A DNA stretch of 64,000 nt from CAIWHR01 sp963813415 (GTDB taxonomy: Bacteria; Pseudomonadota; Gammaproteobacteria; Burkholderiales; Casimicrobiaceae). The first letter of the stretch is position 1; the number at the start of each line of letters is the position of its first letter. Where the stretch lies: NCBI GenBank assembly GCA_963813415.1, contig CAWEYW010000010.1, forward strand, positions 186,001-250,000, read 5' to 3'. The notes under the pieces were generated by a model, which was given only the letters and a program-made list of their open reading frames with translations, made no database searches and was not told the origin of the DNA. Positions 24,415 to 33,800 of the stretch are shown in pieces. Position numbers and translations under genes: made by a program.

Positions 24415-25382
24415 AATATCACATCGTGATAGCGCTCATCGTAGCTTCTGCAACCGGTTGTGCTGCCCAAAAGACGAAACCGCCTGAGGTTTCGCTCGAT
24501 GAACCGGTACGGATCGAGCCCCTGCCGGACCCGCCCAAACCAATCGAAGTGGTTAGGGTGCCGGAACCCTTGCCTTTACCCAGTCAATTGAAACCGCTCA
24601 TACCGGCCGCGAACACGAAGCCGGATTCCACTGATCCGCGGGAGCGCGTTGCCGACGCCAATGCCGCCGCGCGGGTGGCCCCTACGCTGGACGGGTACGT
24701 CAATGCCGTGCAGGTGTGGCCGTACAGTGAAGGCTCGCTCTACCAGGTCTATGCGAGTCCGGGTCGCATTACCGACATCATGCTGCAGTCCGGAGAGGAT
24801 CTGGTCGCGGTGTCCGCCGGCGACACGACCCGCTGGATCGTCGGTGACACGACGAGCGCGGCCGGCGCGGCCCAGCGCGTGCACGTGCTGATCAAGCCGG
24901 TACGCCCAGACCTCAAGACGAATCTGCTGATCACCACGAACCGGCGCACGTATCTGCTCGAACTTACCGCGACCACCGATACCTGGATGGCATCTGTGTC
25001 ATGGGAGTATCCACACGACCGACTCGCGGCGCTGAGAGCTGAAACGCAACGCGCTACGGCCGCCGCTCCCATCGCGCAGGGGATCCCGCTCGAGCGCCTA
25101 CGCTTCCGTTACGACATCAGTGGCGACACGCCGTCCTGGCGACCCTTGCGGGCGTTCGACGATGGGCAGCACGTCTATATCCAGTTTCCTGCAGCAATCG
25201 CCCAAGGGGAGCTGCCGCCGCTCTTTGTGATTGGGGCGAGTGGCGACGCCGAGCTCGTCAATTACCGGTACCGCGCACCGTACTACATCGTCGATCGTCT
25301 CTTTGGTGCCGCGGAGTTGCGGCTCGGAGGTGATGCCGCGCAGCGCGTACGCATCAGCCGCAACGACGCTCCGCGCGGCTGA
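24411..25382 (+). CDS. trbG: TrbG, VirB9-type outer-membrane complex lipoprotein
   Basis: A 323-residue periplasmic protein with a lipoprotein-type signal (ATGC lipobox near residue 17), a Pro-rich linker and the VirB9/CagX domain (about 95-320). Family motifs include VWPYSEGSLYQVYASPGRITDI and FDDGQHVYIQFP. It builds the outer-membrane core complex with TrbI. Ends 5 bp before trbI. Confidence 0.95.
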   Translation: MKYHIVIALIVASATGCAAQKTKPPEVSLDEPVRIEPLPDPPKPIEVVRVPEPLPLPSQLKPLIPAANTKPDSTDPRERVADANAAARVAPTLDGYVNAVQVWPYSEGSLYQVYASPGRITDIMLQSGEDLVAVSAGDTTRWIVGDTTSAAGAAQRVHVLIKPVRPDLKTNLLITTNRRTYLLELTATTDTWMASVSWEYPHDRLAALRAETQRATAAAPIAQGIPLERLRFRYDISGDTPSWRPLRAFDDGQHVYIQFPAAIAQGELPPLFVIGASGDAELVNYRYRAPYYIVDRLFGAAELRLGGDAAQRVRISRNDAPRG

Positions 25383-25387
25383 CCGCC

Positions 25388-26650
25388 ATGGCAAATGAAA
25401 AGGTCGCTCCCGAGCCTCTCGGCCTGCGAGCGCAGCCACGCCGAGTGGTGCGCATCAACCGGCGCGCGCTTATGATCGGGGTCGTCGTGATTGTTGCCAC
25501 GATGCTCGGCGTGACGGTGTGGTCGACCCGCTCATTTCGCCGGGTGCCGATGCAAGCGCCAGCCGAGTTGCACAACGTTGAACGTGTGCCGCACGCCGAT
25601 GCCCTGCAGCAGCTGCCGCGCGATTACGCTGCGATTGCCGAGCCGAACCCCCCCGCTGCAAACGTCACGCCGGCCGTTCCGCAGCTCGGTCCGCCGTTAC
25701 CGGGCGATCTGGGCCGTCCGATTCTGAGCGCCGAGATACAGGCCGCGCAATCGGCTGTTGCCACCGCACCGCCACCACCTTCCGTCGTACAGCGTATCGA
25801 TCCGGAAGAGGAGCTAGCGCGAGCGCAGCGAGTCAACGCGCGACGTGAAGTCGAGGAGGCGGCAAAATCGGGGCTGTTCTTTCGCCCAGGTGCTCGCGCG
25901 AGCACCCAATCTGCGCCGTCCCTAGCCACTGCCACTCGACCAGCAACTGGATCGGCGTCGAGCGGACAGCCATCGACTGCTGCATCCAGCGATGCCAAGA
26001 CCACTGCGCAGGACCTGCGAGAACAGTTTTTGAATGCCAGCAGCACGACTTCCACCCAATCGTCTCACTTGCTTAAAGGGCCCGCTTCGAGCGATGTCAT
26101 CATGGCCGGCACGGTCATCCCTGCGGCGCTCCTTACGGCGATCAACTCGGATTTGCCGGGCCAAGTGGTCGCCAGTGTCACCGCGCCGGTGTACGACACC
26201 GCAACGGGCCAGCGTCTGCTCATCCCGCAGGGTTCACGATTGCTTGGGCAATACGACAGTCACGTAGAGTTCGGTCAACGGCGTGTACTGATGGCGTGGA
26301 CCCGGCTGATCTTGCCGGATACTTCTTCGATCGTGCTCGATCGCGTGCCCGCAACCGACGCAGCCGGGAACTCGGGTTTGGAGGATGAGGTCGACTGGCA
26401 CTGGAAACGCCTGCTTGCTGGTGCTGCGCTGTCCACCCTGATTGGCGTTGGTAGCGAGCTCGCCGCGCCCGATCGAGGCAGCGGAACCAATGGTCCCGTA
26501 ATCGCCTTTCGTGAAAGCGCACAGGATACGATCAACCAGGTGGGTCAGGAGCTCACAAGGCGTAATCTCAACGTACAGCCCACGCTGGCTATACGGCCCG
26601 GCTTTCCGGTTCGAGTGCTCGTGAACAAGGACCTCGTACTGGGCCGGTAA
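25388..26650 (+). CDS. trbI: TrbI, VirB10-type energy-sensing channel protein
   Basis: A 420-residue protein: one transmembrane helix (about 27-45), a Pro/Ala-rich periplasmic linker (about 60-200) and the C-terminal VirB10 domain (about 215-420) with GTVIPAALLTAINSDLPGQV and RRVLMAWTRLILPD. It spans both membranes and gates the channel. It is the last gene of the trb operon. Its 3' 60% and 65 bp of flank are repeated 34,920 bp downstream at about 94-95% identity. Confidence 0.96.
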   Translation: MANEKVAPEPLGLRAQPRRVVRINRRALMIGVVVIVATMLGVTVWSTRSFRRVPMQAPAELHNVERVPHADALQQLPRDYAAIAEPNPPAANVTPAVPQLGPPLPGDLGRPILSAEIQAAQSAVATAPPPPSVVQRIDPEEELARAQRVNARREVEEAAKSGLFFRPGARASTQSAPSLATATRPATGSASSGQPSTAASSDAKTTAQDLREQFLNASSTTSTQSSHLLKGPASSDVIMAGTVIPAALLTAINSDLPGQVVASVTAPVYDTATGQRLLIPQGSRLLGQYDSHVEFGQRRVLMAWTRLILPDTSSIVLDRVPATDAAGNSGLEDEVDWHWKRLLAGAALSTLIGVGSELAAPDRGSGTNGPVIAFRESAQDTINQVGQELTRRNLNVQPTLAIRPGFPVRVLVNKDLVLGR

Positions 26651-26715
26651 TCCATCGTTCTATTGGTCTTGCTGCCCAGAGTTGCGTCTTGGACCATGAG
26701 AGTTCCATTGCTGAG
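25879..26715 (+). repeat. Long direct repeat, left copy (trbI 3' end)
   Basis: About 837 bp aligning without a gap to 60799-61635 at a constant offset of 34,920 bp. By eye I count roughly 45-50 mismatches, so identity is about 94-95%; the last 200 bp are nearly identical. Homology ends about 65 bp past the trbI stop codon, where the DUF3761 remnant begins. Confidence 0.95.
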
Positions 26716-27075
26716 AATGCCACCAAACGCGGTGCTTGCTCTGGGCACGGCGGGGTAAAGGACTGGTTCGACGCCAAGGCCGCGGCTGGGGCACAGACCA
26801 AGACAGCTGCACCTGCACCAGCGGCTACGCCTAGCACTGACAAGGCAACCACCAAGACCGCAGCAAAGTCTTCGGCGATGCCAACCACGGCTGCCGCGGG
26901 CGGCGGTGAGGGAAAGGTGTGGGTAAATCCGTCATCGAAGACTTACCACTGCTCCACCGACAAGTGGTACGGGAAGACGAAGAAAGGTGAGTACATGTCC
27001 GAGGCCGACGCCAAAGCCAAGGGCAACCACCCTGACCGTTCAAGGCTCCTCGCCCCGGCGTCGCACACTGGTTGA
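26689..27075 (+). pseudogene. 5'-truncated DUF3761 protein gene
   Basis: The frame encodes a DUF3761-like core (NATKRGACSGHGGVKDWF), an Ala/Thr/Lys-rich linker, and a C-terminal module VWVNPSSKTYHCSTDKWYG then GEYMSEADAKAKG, a pairing common in small secreted proteins. The signal peptide and first DUF3761 Cys-containing strand are absent, and only a TTG start inside the trbI-linked repeat is available. The truncation point coincides with the end of the long repeat, marking a recombination junction. Confidence 0.7.
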
Positions 27076-27604
27076 TGAAAGAGCGGCCGGGACCGCACCG
27101 CGGAACAGCGGCTATCACAGAACCGGCACGCGCTCGGCCTCTGGGTCCGGCTCGGGACGTTAAGTAAAAATGACCGTGTGCCGTACGACACGCTGGGACT
27201 CCCGGCACCAAGCACTCCGCACGTGGTACGCCGTACTTCGGACGAGGGGCTACGCAGCATAGGCGGGCGCTGGGTGCGCGGCCGCTATCGGGGCATCAGT
27301 TGTCTGATGCCGGTTGGTCTACGCATCAGACCGGAAAAGGCCTTGGCCGCCATTGCCGGAAATGGCGCTCTCGACCGATTGCCGCCTGATGCGCGCGAGG
27401 AAGCCGACCTTCGCAGCGACGTCCAAACGCGCCGCAGTGCGGCCTAGCCGCGCCGACCGTTGGGTCGACGAGGCGTTCCTGCACTGTGACGCTCTAACGG
27501 TAACCTCGACTGCCGCGGTGGCCACAGCGGCACGCACTATTGCGTCGAGATTGGCTTAGCCGGAGCGTTAACCACCACTTCGGCGCTCCTCAGAACAGCC
27601 CCCT
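27076..27604. other. Non-coding interval after the DUF3761 remnant
   Basis: About 530 bp with only a weak GTG-started frame (27178-27447) of no recognisable family. It contains a cluster of small perfect hairpins at 27292-27334. Otherwise nothing is seen. Confidence 0.4.
27292..27311. repeat. Hairpin GGCATCAG-TTGT-CTGATGCC
   Basis: Perfect 8-bp arms with a 4-nt loop. It is followed at once by GGTCT-ACGCATC-AGACC (27316-27332), so GCATCAG appears twice directly and once inverted within 40 bp. The interwoven dyads could be a recombinase or regulator site near the ICE/cargo boundary. Confidence 0.4.
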
Positions 27605-27646
27605 AAAAAGCTGCGGGCGCGGCGGGGAAACCCCGCGCACGCCCGC
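27605..27646 (-). terminator. Strong intrinsic terminator of the secreted-protein gene
   Basis: On the minus strand a bipartite stem (GCGGGCG/CGCCCGC outer, GCGGGG/CCCCGC inner, TTT loop) is followed by CTTTTT. It lies 24 bp past the stop codon of the minus-strand gene ending at 27670. Confidence 0.85.
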
Positions 27647-27669
27647 ACGCGTTTTACCCGCCGACTGCT

Positions 27670-29544
27670 TTATGGAATGATTTCCGTAATGCGCGTCGCC
27701 CAGTTGCCGAGGCTGCCGCGCGTGCCGCCACATTGGCCGAATGGCGCCGCGTTGTATTGCGCGTAGGTGCAGGTCTGCGCGATATATTCCGACGCCATCC
27801 AGATCGAATCGCCGTCGACCGCAGCCGCACCATAGTCGCCCCAACGCGCGCGCGGCGCCAGCGAGGGGAAGCCGGTGAACCCATCCCAGGGTCCAACGCC
27901 CGCGGCGGCGATGTGGACGGCGCCGGCGCCGATCTTCGCGTCGATGCCCGCGTAGCCGGCACTCGGGTATTCGTTGGGCCCCACCACCGTGAAGGCGATG
28001 ACGCCGCGCCCACTCTTGGTCACTGCGACCGCTGGGTAGGTGAGGCTGACGTCCGGCAGCGCGAGTGTGCCATTGGCGAAAACGACGCCCGAGTGCGGAT
28101 TGATGACAAAGTAGGCGACGCCCGAGCCGTGCGTAGTGCCCTGCAGCACGTCGGTATCTAGTGCGCCCCAGAGCTTACCGTTGGCATACATCACCTGCTG
28201 CATGCGCGAATCGTTGACCGCCACGCGGCGCGGCGCGCTATAGCTATGCGTTGGCGCCCCCACCAGCGGCGCGCAGGCGGGGTCGGCGATGCAGTCGCGC
28301 AGCGGAGTGTTGCCGGCCTTCTGCACGATCGTGCTCGCCGGAACCGCGTATTGCTGCACGCTAAGCGGGCGGACGTTGAGCGCCAGGGAAAGCGGCGAGG
28401 AGTCGATGGCCGAGGTGTTGGAGACCGACCAGACCCAGATCTCGCTCGACGTACCGCTGTCGAAGAACACGGCGTCCGAGCTCAAGAGATACTCGGTGCC
28501 GCCGTGGTCGCCGGCGTACTGGGAGTCTGGCGAGATGGCAGGCCAAACGGTGAACGCCGGCGCCGGAATGCTCGGGTCGCCGCCGTTCCAGAGCACTACG
28601 TTGGGCGAAGGCGCGCCCGCGGCCAGCGCGCGCTTGGAGATCGCGTAGATCTGCGCACCGTAGAAGCCGGAACCAAAGAGCGAGAATTCGTTGGTGGTGA
28701 TGAAGAAGGCGTTGGCGTCTGCACCGATGTGCGGGTAATCGCCCAGGCAGAAGCCACCGGCGCATTGGTGGTCGGGAGTTCCCTCCGTACCGTTGTTCTG
28801 CACCGGCAGCCGGTAGATGTTCCATCCCCCGGTGGGGTCGGCGCTCTGGCTGACGGCGATGTCGATGTGGTTGGTGCCAGCCAAGTTCGCGGTCGTCCCC
28901 ACGTGGTCAAGCGTCAGCACCACTTGGAACCAGCGATGCGTGTCCGTATCGTAGTAGCAGGACGGATCCGTCACGGACGGGCCGCGCTTGTTGTTACTGC
29001 GATTGATCGCTAATGGGTAGCCGTAGAACGTGTTCAGGTCCACTGGTCCTACCAGCCGCGCCCCAGAGGTGTCGTAAATGCTGAGCACGTCGTTGACGCT
29101 CTCGACCACGAATCCATTGCCAGCGCAGAGCCCCTGATCCGGCGGCTCGACGGAAAACTGGTTTCCGCCATTTGCGAAACGCTGGTCGTAGAAGTTGAGG
29201 CCGTCGAAACTTTGGATGAGTTGCGGATTCGACTTTGCACGTCCGGCATTACCGGCTGCCGCCCCGCCCGCGTGCCCGCGAGCGATGCTGCGATTGACCA
29301 TCGGTTGCGGCCCGAGGCTGTCGGTGCCATCGCCTGAAGCGGCGTCCCCGGCTACCATGGCCTCGTCGAGTTCGGAACTTGTCAGCGTGTCGCCGCCGAT
29401 CGGCGCGCCTCGTGGAATGGTGCTGCCCGCAGCCTGAAGCCGCACGGTCACCGGAGCGGCTATAGCGGGCTGCGTAAACAGCACAAGGGTCAAGGTCAAC
29501 AGACTCGAAGCCGAAAGAAACCGCCGAACAGCACTCGCCATCAT
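27670..29544 (-). CDS. Secreted protein of unknown function, probable beta-propeller
   Basis: A 624-residue exported protein with a clear signal peptide (about 1-29, ending PAIAA). After a disordered Ala/Gly-rich region (30-100) come repeating strand-rich blocks with GLNFYDQRFANGGNQFSVEP, PPDQGLCAGNGFV, and several Trp/Asp-containing strands, suggesting a beta-propeller or similar fold. Six or more cysteines (CAGNG, CYYD, CAGGFC, CIADPAC, CTYAQY, CGGTRG) suggest disulphides. I do not know a function. It stands alone, convergent to nothing, with its own terminator. Confidence 0.8.
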   Translation of the reverse strand: MMASAVRRFLSASSLLTLTLVLFTQPAIAAPVTVRLQAAGSTIPRGAPIGGDTLTSSELDEAMVAGDAASGDGTDSLGPQPMVNRSIARGHAGGAAAGNAGRAKSNPQLIQSFDGLNFYDQRFANGGNQFSVEPPDQGLCAGNGFVVESVNDVLSIYDTSGARLVGPVDLNTFYGYPLAINRSNNKRGPSVTDPSCYYDTDTHRWFQVVLTLDHVGTTANLAGTNHIDIAVSQSADPTGGWNIYRLPVQNNGTEGTPDHQCAGGFCLGDYPHIGADANAFFITTNEFSLFGSGFYGAQIYAISKRALAAGAPSPNVVLWNGGDPSIPAPAFTVWPAISPDSQYAGDHGGTEYLLSSDAVFFDSGTSSEIWVWSVSNTSAIDSSPLSLALNVRPLSVQQYAVPASTIVQKAGNTPLRDCIADPACAPLVGAPTHSYSAPRRVAVNDSRMQQVMYANGKLWGALDTDVLQGTTHGSGVAYFVINPHSGVVFANGTLALPDVSLTYPAVAVTKSGRGVIAFTVVGPNEYPSAGYAGIDAKIGAGAVHIAAAGVGPWDGFTGFPSLAPRARWGDYGAAAVDGDSIWMASEYIAQTCTYAQYNAAPFGQCGGTRGSLGNWATRITEIIP

Positions 29545-30059
29545 CCTTGCTTCTCCCTCTGGTTTGCCGCCCCGAGCGTCGCAGGCGCAGATGCGCCACC
29601 GCTCGAGGGATCACTATAAGCAGGCCCTATCCGCGCGCCGCCGATTGGCCACTTCGCCCAGGTAACCTATGGAAGTTCCGAAAGCCCCGCCATCCGGGAC
29701 GAAGGCGCGAGGTGCGGCGGAATGTGACACCCCACCCTCATGCATGTCAAGAAGAACAAGTTGACGCCAGCGGCAAAGGGGCGAGCTGCTCAATGCACTA
29801 GTTTGTGGCCAATGAGAGACCCACGCCGGCCCGACCCGTACGTGGGTAGTGGCGGCATTGCTGCCGTTACCAGCGCCAAGCTCAACCAGTGAAAGGCGTA
29901 GTGTCGAGGATCGCGCGTAACCAGCTCCAAGCTCGGAGTTCGGAGTACTTCGCACTGCGCTCGAAGAGCCACGTGCTTCGGGCTAAGTGCTTCGAACTCG
30001 GCGCGTGCACTCAGCCGGCGGCTGGTATCGGCCCAGGAGCAGTCGCTCGCGATATCGGT
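29545..30059. other. 515-bp intergenic region
   Basis: Lies between two minus-strand genes. It should contain the promoter of the secreted-protein gene near 29550-29650. No gene, RNA or repeat of note was recognised. Confidence 0.4.
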
Positions 30060-30731
30060 CTAGCGACGGGCGCGCTCGTCATCCGACGAGCTTGATTCGG
30101 CGCGCCGCAGCGCGGACAAACGGGCCGACGGCAAGTGCCAACCGTGACGAATGGCCATGAAGCGAAGGAAGAAACAAAAAGCGGCGCCCGCCAGCGCCGA
30201 AGCGCCATACGCAACGTCCAGTATGTCTCCAATCACCACGACAGCTGCACCGGCCAGCGCCGCAACGGCGTATAGATCCGATCGCAATACCTGTGGGATC
30301 TCGGCGAGAAGAACGTCGCGGGTCATCCCCCCTCCGATTCCGGTGAGCATGCCGAGAAGTGCAGCCATGACGGGATTCAGCCCAAACTGAATCGCTTTCT
30401 GCGCACCGGCTACCGCGAAGAGCGCCAGCCCTGCCGCATCAAACAGCAGAACGGGATTGCGTAGTCGGTCCACGCCGGCATACCAGAAGAACGTGACGAT
30501 CCCAGCCAGCACCGATACCGCCAGATAGAACACATCGGACAGTGCAGCGGGCGGAATCGCACCGATCAGCACGTCGCGCCCAATCCCACCGAAGTTTCCC
30601 GCCACGAACGACAGGACAAGAATGCCGAAGATGTCCAGGCGCGCATTGACGGCTGCCACCGCGCCGCTGATAGCGAACACGAAGGTGCCGGTGAGATCGA
30701 GAATATGCACGAATGTACGAGTGTCGATCAT
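30060..30731 (-). CDS. TRIC-family trimeric cation channel (UPF0126)
   Basis: A 223-residue membrane protein with seven predicted helices arranged as an internal duplication. Each half has the Gly-rich signature: GNFGGIGRDVLIG near residue 45 and GIGGGMTRDVLLAEIP near 131. Prokaryotic TRIC homologues conduct K+ or other monovalent cations. Last gene of the long minus-strand run beginning near 41025, 99 bp after the M20 gene. Confidence 0.92.
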   Translation of the reverse strand: MIDTRTFVHILDLTGTFVFAISGAVAAVNARLDIFGILVLSFVAGNFGGIGRDVLIGAIPPAALSDVFYLAVSVLAGIVTFFWYAGVDRLRNPVLLFDAAGLALFAVAGAQKAIQFGLNPVMAALLGMLTGIGGGMTRDVLLAEIPQVLRSDLYAVAALAGAAVVVIGDILDVAYGASALAGAAFCFFLRFMAIRHGWHLPSARLSALRRAESSSSDDERARR

Positions 30732-30830
30732 GCTTGCCCTATCAGTGATGACTGAGCGGCAGACGCCCCGCGAAACCCTCGCGTATGAGGCGCCCCAGGG
30801 GCCCCATGCTTCGCGTCCAATAGTAGGCAG

Positions 30831-32105
30831 TCAGGCCGGGGCAAGCCATGCCAGCGCCCCGACCACTAAAGCCTCGATCCCCGTCTCGAGCGTGGGGTGC
30901 AGCACGGGCGCAAACTTAGGGCTGTGGTTGACCGGCAACTCGTTGAGCTTCCCCTCAGCCTTCGCGTTCGCATAGAGCGCCGGATCGTTCCCGCCCACGA
31001 ACCAGAACACCGACGGAACCTGCCATGCGGTGCCGAAGCACCCGAAGTCCTCGCTCGCGGGTGCCGGACCGGTGTGCTTGACCCGCTCGGGAGAGAAGTA
31101 AGCGCGAAACGCCTCGGCGATCCGGTGACTCGCGCCCTCGTCGTTCACATTGAGCGGATACTGATCAAGCGGCGTGATTTCCGGCTTACGCGGCGCTCCC
31201 GACGCTTCCGCCTCAGCGTTCACGATGCGCTCGATCGCGGCCAGAACGTGCTTGCGCACGCCGGCATCGAAGGTCCGCACGTTGAGCTTGATGAGGGCGT
31301 CATCGGGAATGACGTTTTCTTTCGAGCCAGCCTGCAGTACGCCGATTGTTACCACGGCCGCATCGGTCGCGGCGATCTCGCGCGACACGATCGTCTGCAG
31401 CCGCAGCACTGTGGAGGCCGCCATTACGACCGGATCGACGCTTGCCTGCGGCATGGAGCCATGAGCTCCGCGTCCGAATAGACGGATCTGGAGACTGTCC
31501 GCCGCTGAGGTGATCGGCCCCGCGCTGCCCGCGACGGTTCCCGCCGGCCCCACCATGACGTGCTGGCCGAGCACCACCGCTGGGGTTGGAAACCGCTGGA
31601 GCAAGCCGTCGTCGATCATCGCACGCGCACCCTCCGCGGTTTCCTCGCCAGGCTGGAACACGATCATCAAGGTGCCTTTCCACGCGTCGCGTGCCTGCGC
31701 CAGCAGCGTGGCGGCGCCGATCAGCCACGCCACGTGCATGTCATGGCCGCACATGTGTGCGACGGGCACGGTGGTGCCTTGATTATCGGGCGCGGTGACC
31801 TTGCTCGCATACGGAAGGCCCGTGGCTTCTGCGATGGGTAGCGCGTCCATGTCGGCGCGCAGCATCAGTGTGGGTCCGTCACCGTTGCGCAGCACTCCTA
31901 CAACGCCCGTCTTGCCCACACCTCTTGTCACGTCGTAGCCGGCTTTCTCGAGCATGTCGGCTGCAATGCCTGCAGTGCGGGTTTCGTGCATCGACAGCTC
32001 GGGATGTGCGTGCACGTCTTTGTAGATTGCCTCGACGTGAGGCATCAAACCGCCCATGCGCGTCAGGACAGCGGATACGGCGTTGCGATTCAGTTGCTCA
32101 GCCAT
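30831..32105 (-). CDS. M20-family amidohydrolase
   Basis: A 424-residue zinc hydrolase of the M20 IAA-amino-acid/hippurate hydrolase group. Metal-binding HMCGHDMHVAWLIGAA is near residue 100, and the Glu-Glu dyad PGEETAEGARAM near 150. The dimerisation domain occupies about 200-310. It would cleave N-acyl amino acids or related amides in the cytoplasm. Starts 9 bp after the MFS stop, so it is cotranscribed with the exporter. Confidence 0.93.
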   Translation of the reverse strand: MAEQLNRNAVSAVLTRMGGLMPHVEAIYKDVHAHPELSMHETRTAGIAADMLEKAGYDVTRGVGKTGVVGVLRNGDGPTLMLRADMDALPIAEATGLPYASKVTAPDNQGTTVPVAHMCGHDMHVAWLIGAATLLAQARDAWKGTLMIVFQPGEETAEGARAMIDDGLLQRFPTPAVVLGQHVMVGPAGTVAGSAGPITSAADSLQIRLFGRGAHGSMPQASVDPVVMAASTVLRLQTIVSREIAATDAAVVTIGVLQAGSKENVIPDDALIKLNVRTFDAGVRKHVLAAIERIVNAEAEASGAPRKPEITPLDQYPLNVNDEGASHRIAEAFRAYFSPERVKHTGPAPASEDFGCFGTAWQVPSVFWFVGGNDPALYANAKAEGKLNELPVNHSPKFAPVLHPTLETGIEALVVGALAWLAPA

Positions 32106-32114
32106 GGCGGGCTC

Positions 32115-33800
32115 CTATTCGTCCGAGGTCGAGGCGTGGACGGCATTGGCACTGACCAAGTGCGTGATGTTGACGGGGCCTCGCACCAGTGAAGCGAGGC
32201 GCTCTTGCACTGCGCGATCGGCTTTGGTGACTCGCTCATGTTGGCGCAGATGCTCCAACCACGATTCCACCAGAAAGCTTTCGACGAGCCTGCCGGGGCG
32301 TGCTGTGTCCTCGAAAACGCCCCACGCGTAGGCGCCATCGCGCTGCCGCTCGGCGGCAATGCTCTCGAGCACCTCGAGGAAGCGTTCTCGATCTGTCGGG
32401 GCAATGTTGTACTCGACCAAGACCATGACGGGCCCTGCGTCTGGTTCGAGATCTTCAGGGACGACGGGACTGGGCCAGTGCATGGAAGGCGTGAGATCCA
32501 GCTTTGCGCCAGTCTGAAGTTTCGCGCGCCAAGTGAGCGGAATGCCGAGGAGGGCACCGGCAGCCGCGACCATGTGCGCGGCGGGCAATCCGACGAGCGC
32601 TGCGACCTCGCCCCACACCGTACTGCCGAGCGTCAGTGCGCCGAAGAAGACTGTCACATAGATGGCCAAGCCACGGCCGCGGACCCACTCGGGCAACGCA
32701 AGCTGGGCAGAGACGTTCAAGCTCGAAAGCGTGGCGATCCAGCAAGCGCCGGCAAGGAGGCTCGCGAACAAAGCGGTGGCGGTCTGGTGGGCGATCCCGA
32801 ACAACACCAGTGCCACGGCGGTGCCCGCTGTACCTGCCGCGACGGTACGATCGGCGCCGAGCTTCGCTTTGAGTCGTGGCAGCACGAATGCGGTACCCAA
32901 CGCACCCGCGCCGATGGCGCCAAGCAAGAGCCCGTACACTGCGGCGCCTCCGGCGATCTGTGTGCGCGCGACCAGCGGAAGCAGCGCCCAATACGCGCTC
33001 GCGAACAAAAAGAATGCGACGGCACGAAACAAAGTGGCACGCAGCGCCGGATTGTGGCGCGCGTAGCGAATTCCGGTTCTGATCGCACTCGCGAACCTTT
33101 CGGCGGGCAGCCGCCGTGCGGGTCTCGGCAGCGGTCGCCACCACTTCAGCGCGCCGATGGTGGCGAGGGTGCTGAACGCGTTGATCCAGAACGGCGCTGC
33201 GATGCCCATCGCCGCCGTGATGATCCCACTCAGTGCCGGGCCGATGGCGCGACTGATGTTGATGCCGACGCTGTTCGCGGCCACCGCGCCCGGCAAGTCT
33301 TCGTGGGGAACGAGCTGCGGGACGATCGATTGCCACGACGGTGCTTCGAGAGCGGTTCCGACGCTCACCAGAAACATGAACAGCAGCAAGAGCGTCGGCG
33401 TGACGTGCTCGAGGTTGACCAATGTCGCGAAAACGAGCGACAACACGAAGATTGCGACGCCATTGACGATCAGAAGGCGTCGCTTATCGACGATGTCGGC
33501 GAGCGCGCCGGCAGGCAAAGCGAATAGAAACAGCGGCAGAGCCGTTGCGACCTGCACCAACGAGACCATCAGTGGGTCGGAGTCCAAGGTGGTCATCAGC
33601 CAGGCGGCCGCCGCGCTGTACATCCAGCCGCCGATGTTGGAGACCACCGTCGCCGTCCAGATCACCGCGTATGTGCGGTGTCGGAAGGGAGCCCAAGGAG
33701 ACGGTGGACCCGTCCCCGCGTGCGTGATCGCCTTAAGGTTGTTCAAGCTTCGCCCGCTGGACGCGGTAGGGCCGTCCGTTCCAGCGCGCTGCGATCCCAT
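32115..33800 (-). CDS. MFS exporter with C-terminal monooxygenase-like domain
   Basis: A 561-residue MFS_3-type (EntS-like) transporter with about 11-12 helices (40-430), then a soluble tail. The tail (about 440-550) contains VMVLVEYNIAPTDRERFLEVL and a SFLVESWLEHLRQHERVTK stretch resembling an antibiotic-biosynthesis-monooxygenase ferredoxin-like fold. The ATG at 33800 overlaps the upstream DUF5996 gene by 58 bp; a TTG at 33746 is an alternative. The substrate is unknown. The fusion architecture occurs in several proteobacteria. Confidence 0.88.
   Translation of the reverse strand: MGSQRAGTDGPTASSGRSLNNLKAITHAGTGPPSPWAPFRHRTYAVIWTATVVSNIGGWMYSAAAAWLMTTLDSDPLMVSLVQVATALPLFLFALPAGALADIVDKRRLLIVNGVAIFVLSLVFATLVNLEHVTPTLLLLFMFLVSVGTALEAPSWQSIVPQLVPHEDLPGAVAANSVGINISRAIGPALSGIITAAMGIAAPFWINAFSTLATIGALKWWRPLPRPARRLPAERFASAIRTGIRYARHNPALRATLFRAVAFFLFASAYWALLPLVARTQIAGGAAVYGLLLGAIGAGALGTAFVLPRLKAKLGADRTVAAGTAGTAVALVLFGIAHQTATALFASLLAGACWIATLSSLNVSAQLALPEWVRGRGLAIYVTVFFGALTLGSTVWGEVAALVGLPAAHMVAAAGALLGIPLTWRAKLQTGAKLDLTPSMHWPSPVVPEDLEPDAGPVMVLVEYNIAPTDRERFLEVLESIAAERQRDGAYAWGVFEDTARPGRLVESFLVESWLEHLRQHERVTKADRAVQERLASLVRGPVNITHLVSANAVHASTSDE

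Larger units (their letters stand above)
3910..26650 (+). mobile_element. ICE backbone, ICEMlSym(R7A)/Trb-type family
   Basis: The ordered set radC, DUF736, DUF2958, LuxR pair, FseA-like DUF2285, AlpA-like HTH, RepA, ParA, DUF2840, TraF, DUF3363 relaxase, TraG, RHH and trbB-C-D-E-J-K-L-F-G-I is the conserved core of a large family of proteobacterial integrative and conjugative elements. All essential mating-pair, coupling and relaxase genes are intact. The integrase, attL and attR are not identified in this window, so true ends are unknown; the left end could include the accessory genes before 3910. Confidence 0.88.

Noticed and set aside
26650..26720. Conserved short coding frame after trbI (three synonymous differences between the two repeat copies)
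   Set aside because: Only three substitutions are available in this frame; silent third positions could be chance, and the frames diverge right after.
27178..27447. 89-residue GTG-started frame after the DUF3761 remnant
   Set aside because: No family resemblance, no ribosome-binding site, and it spans perfect hairpins; treated as non-coding.
32205..33527. 440-residue plus-strand frame opposite the MFS gene
   Set aside because: Antisense shadow; composition is dominated by Arg, Gln and Glu and the MFS protein on the other strand has clear helices.
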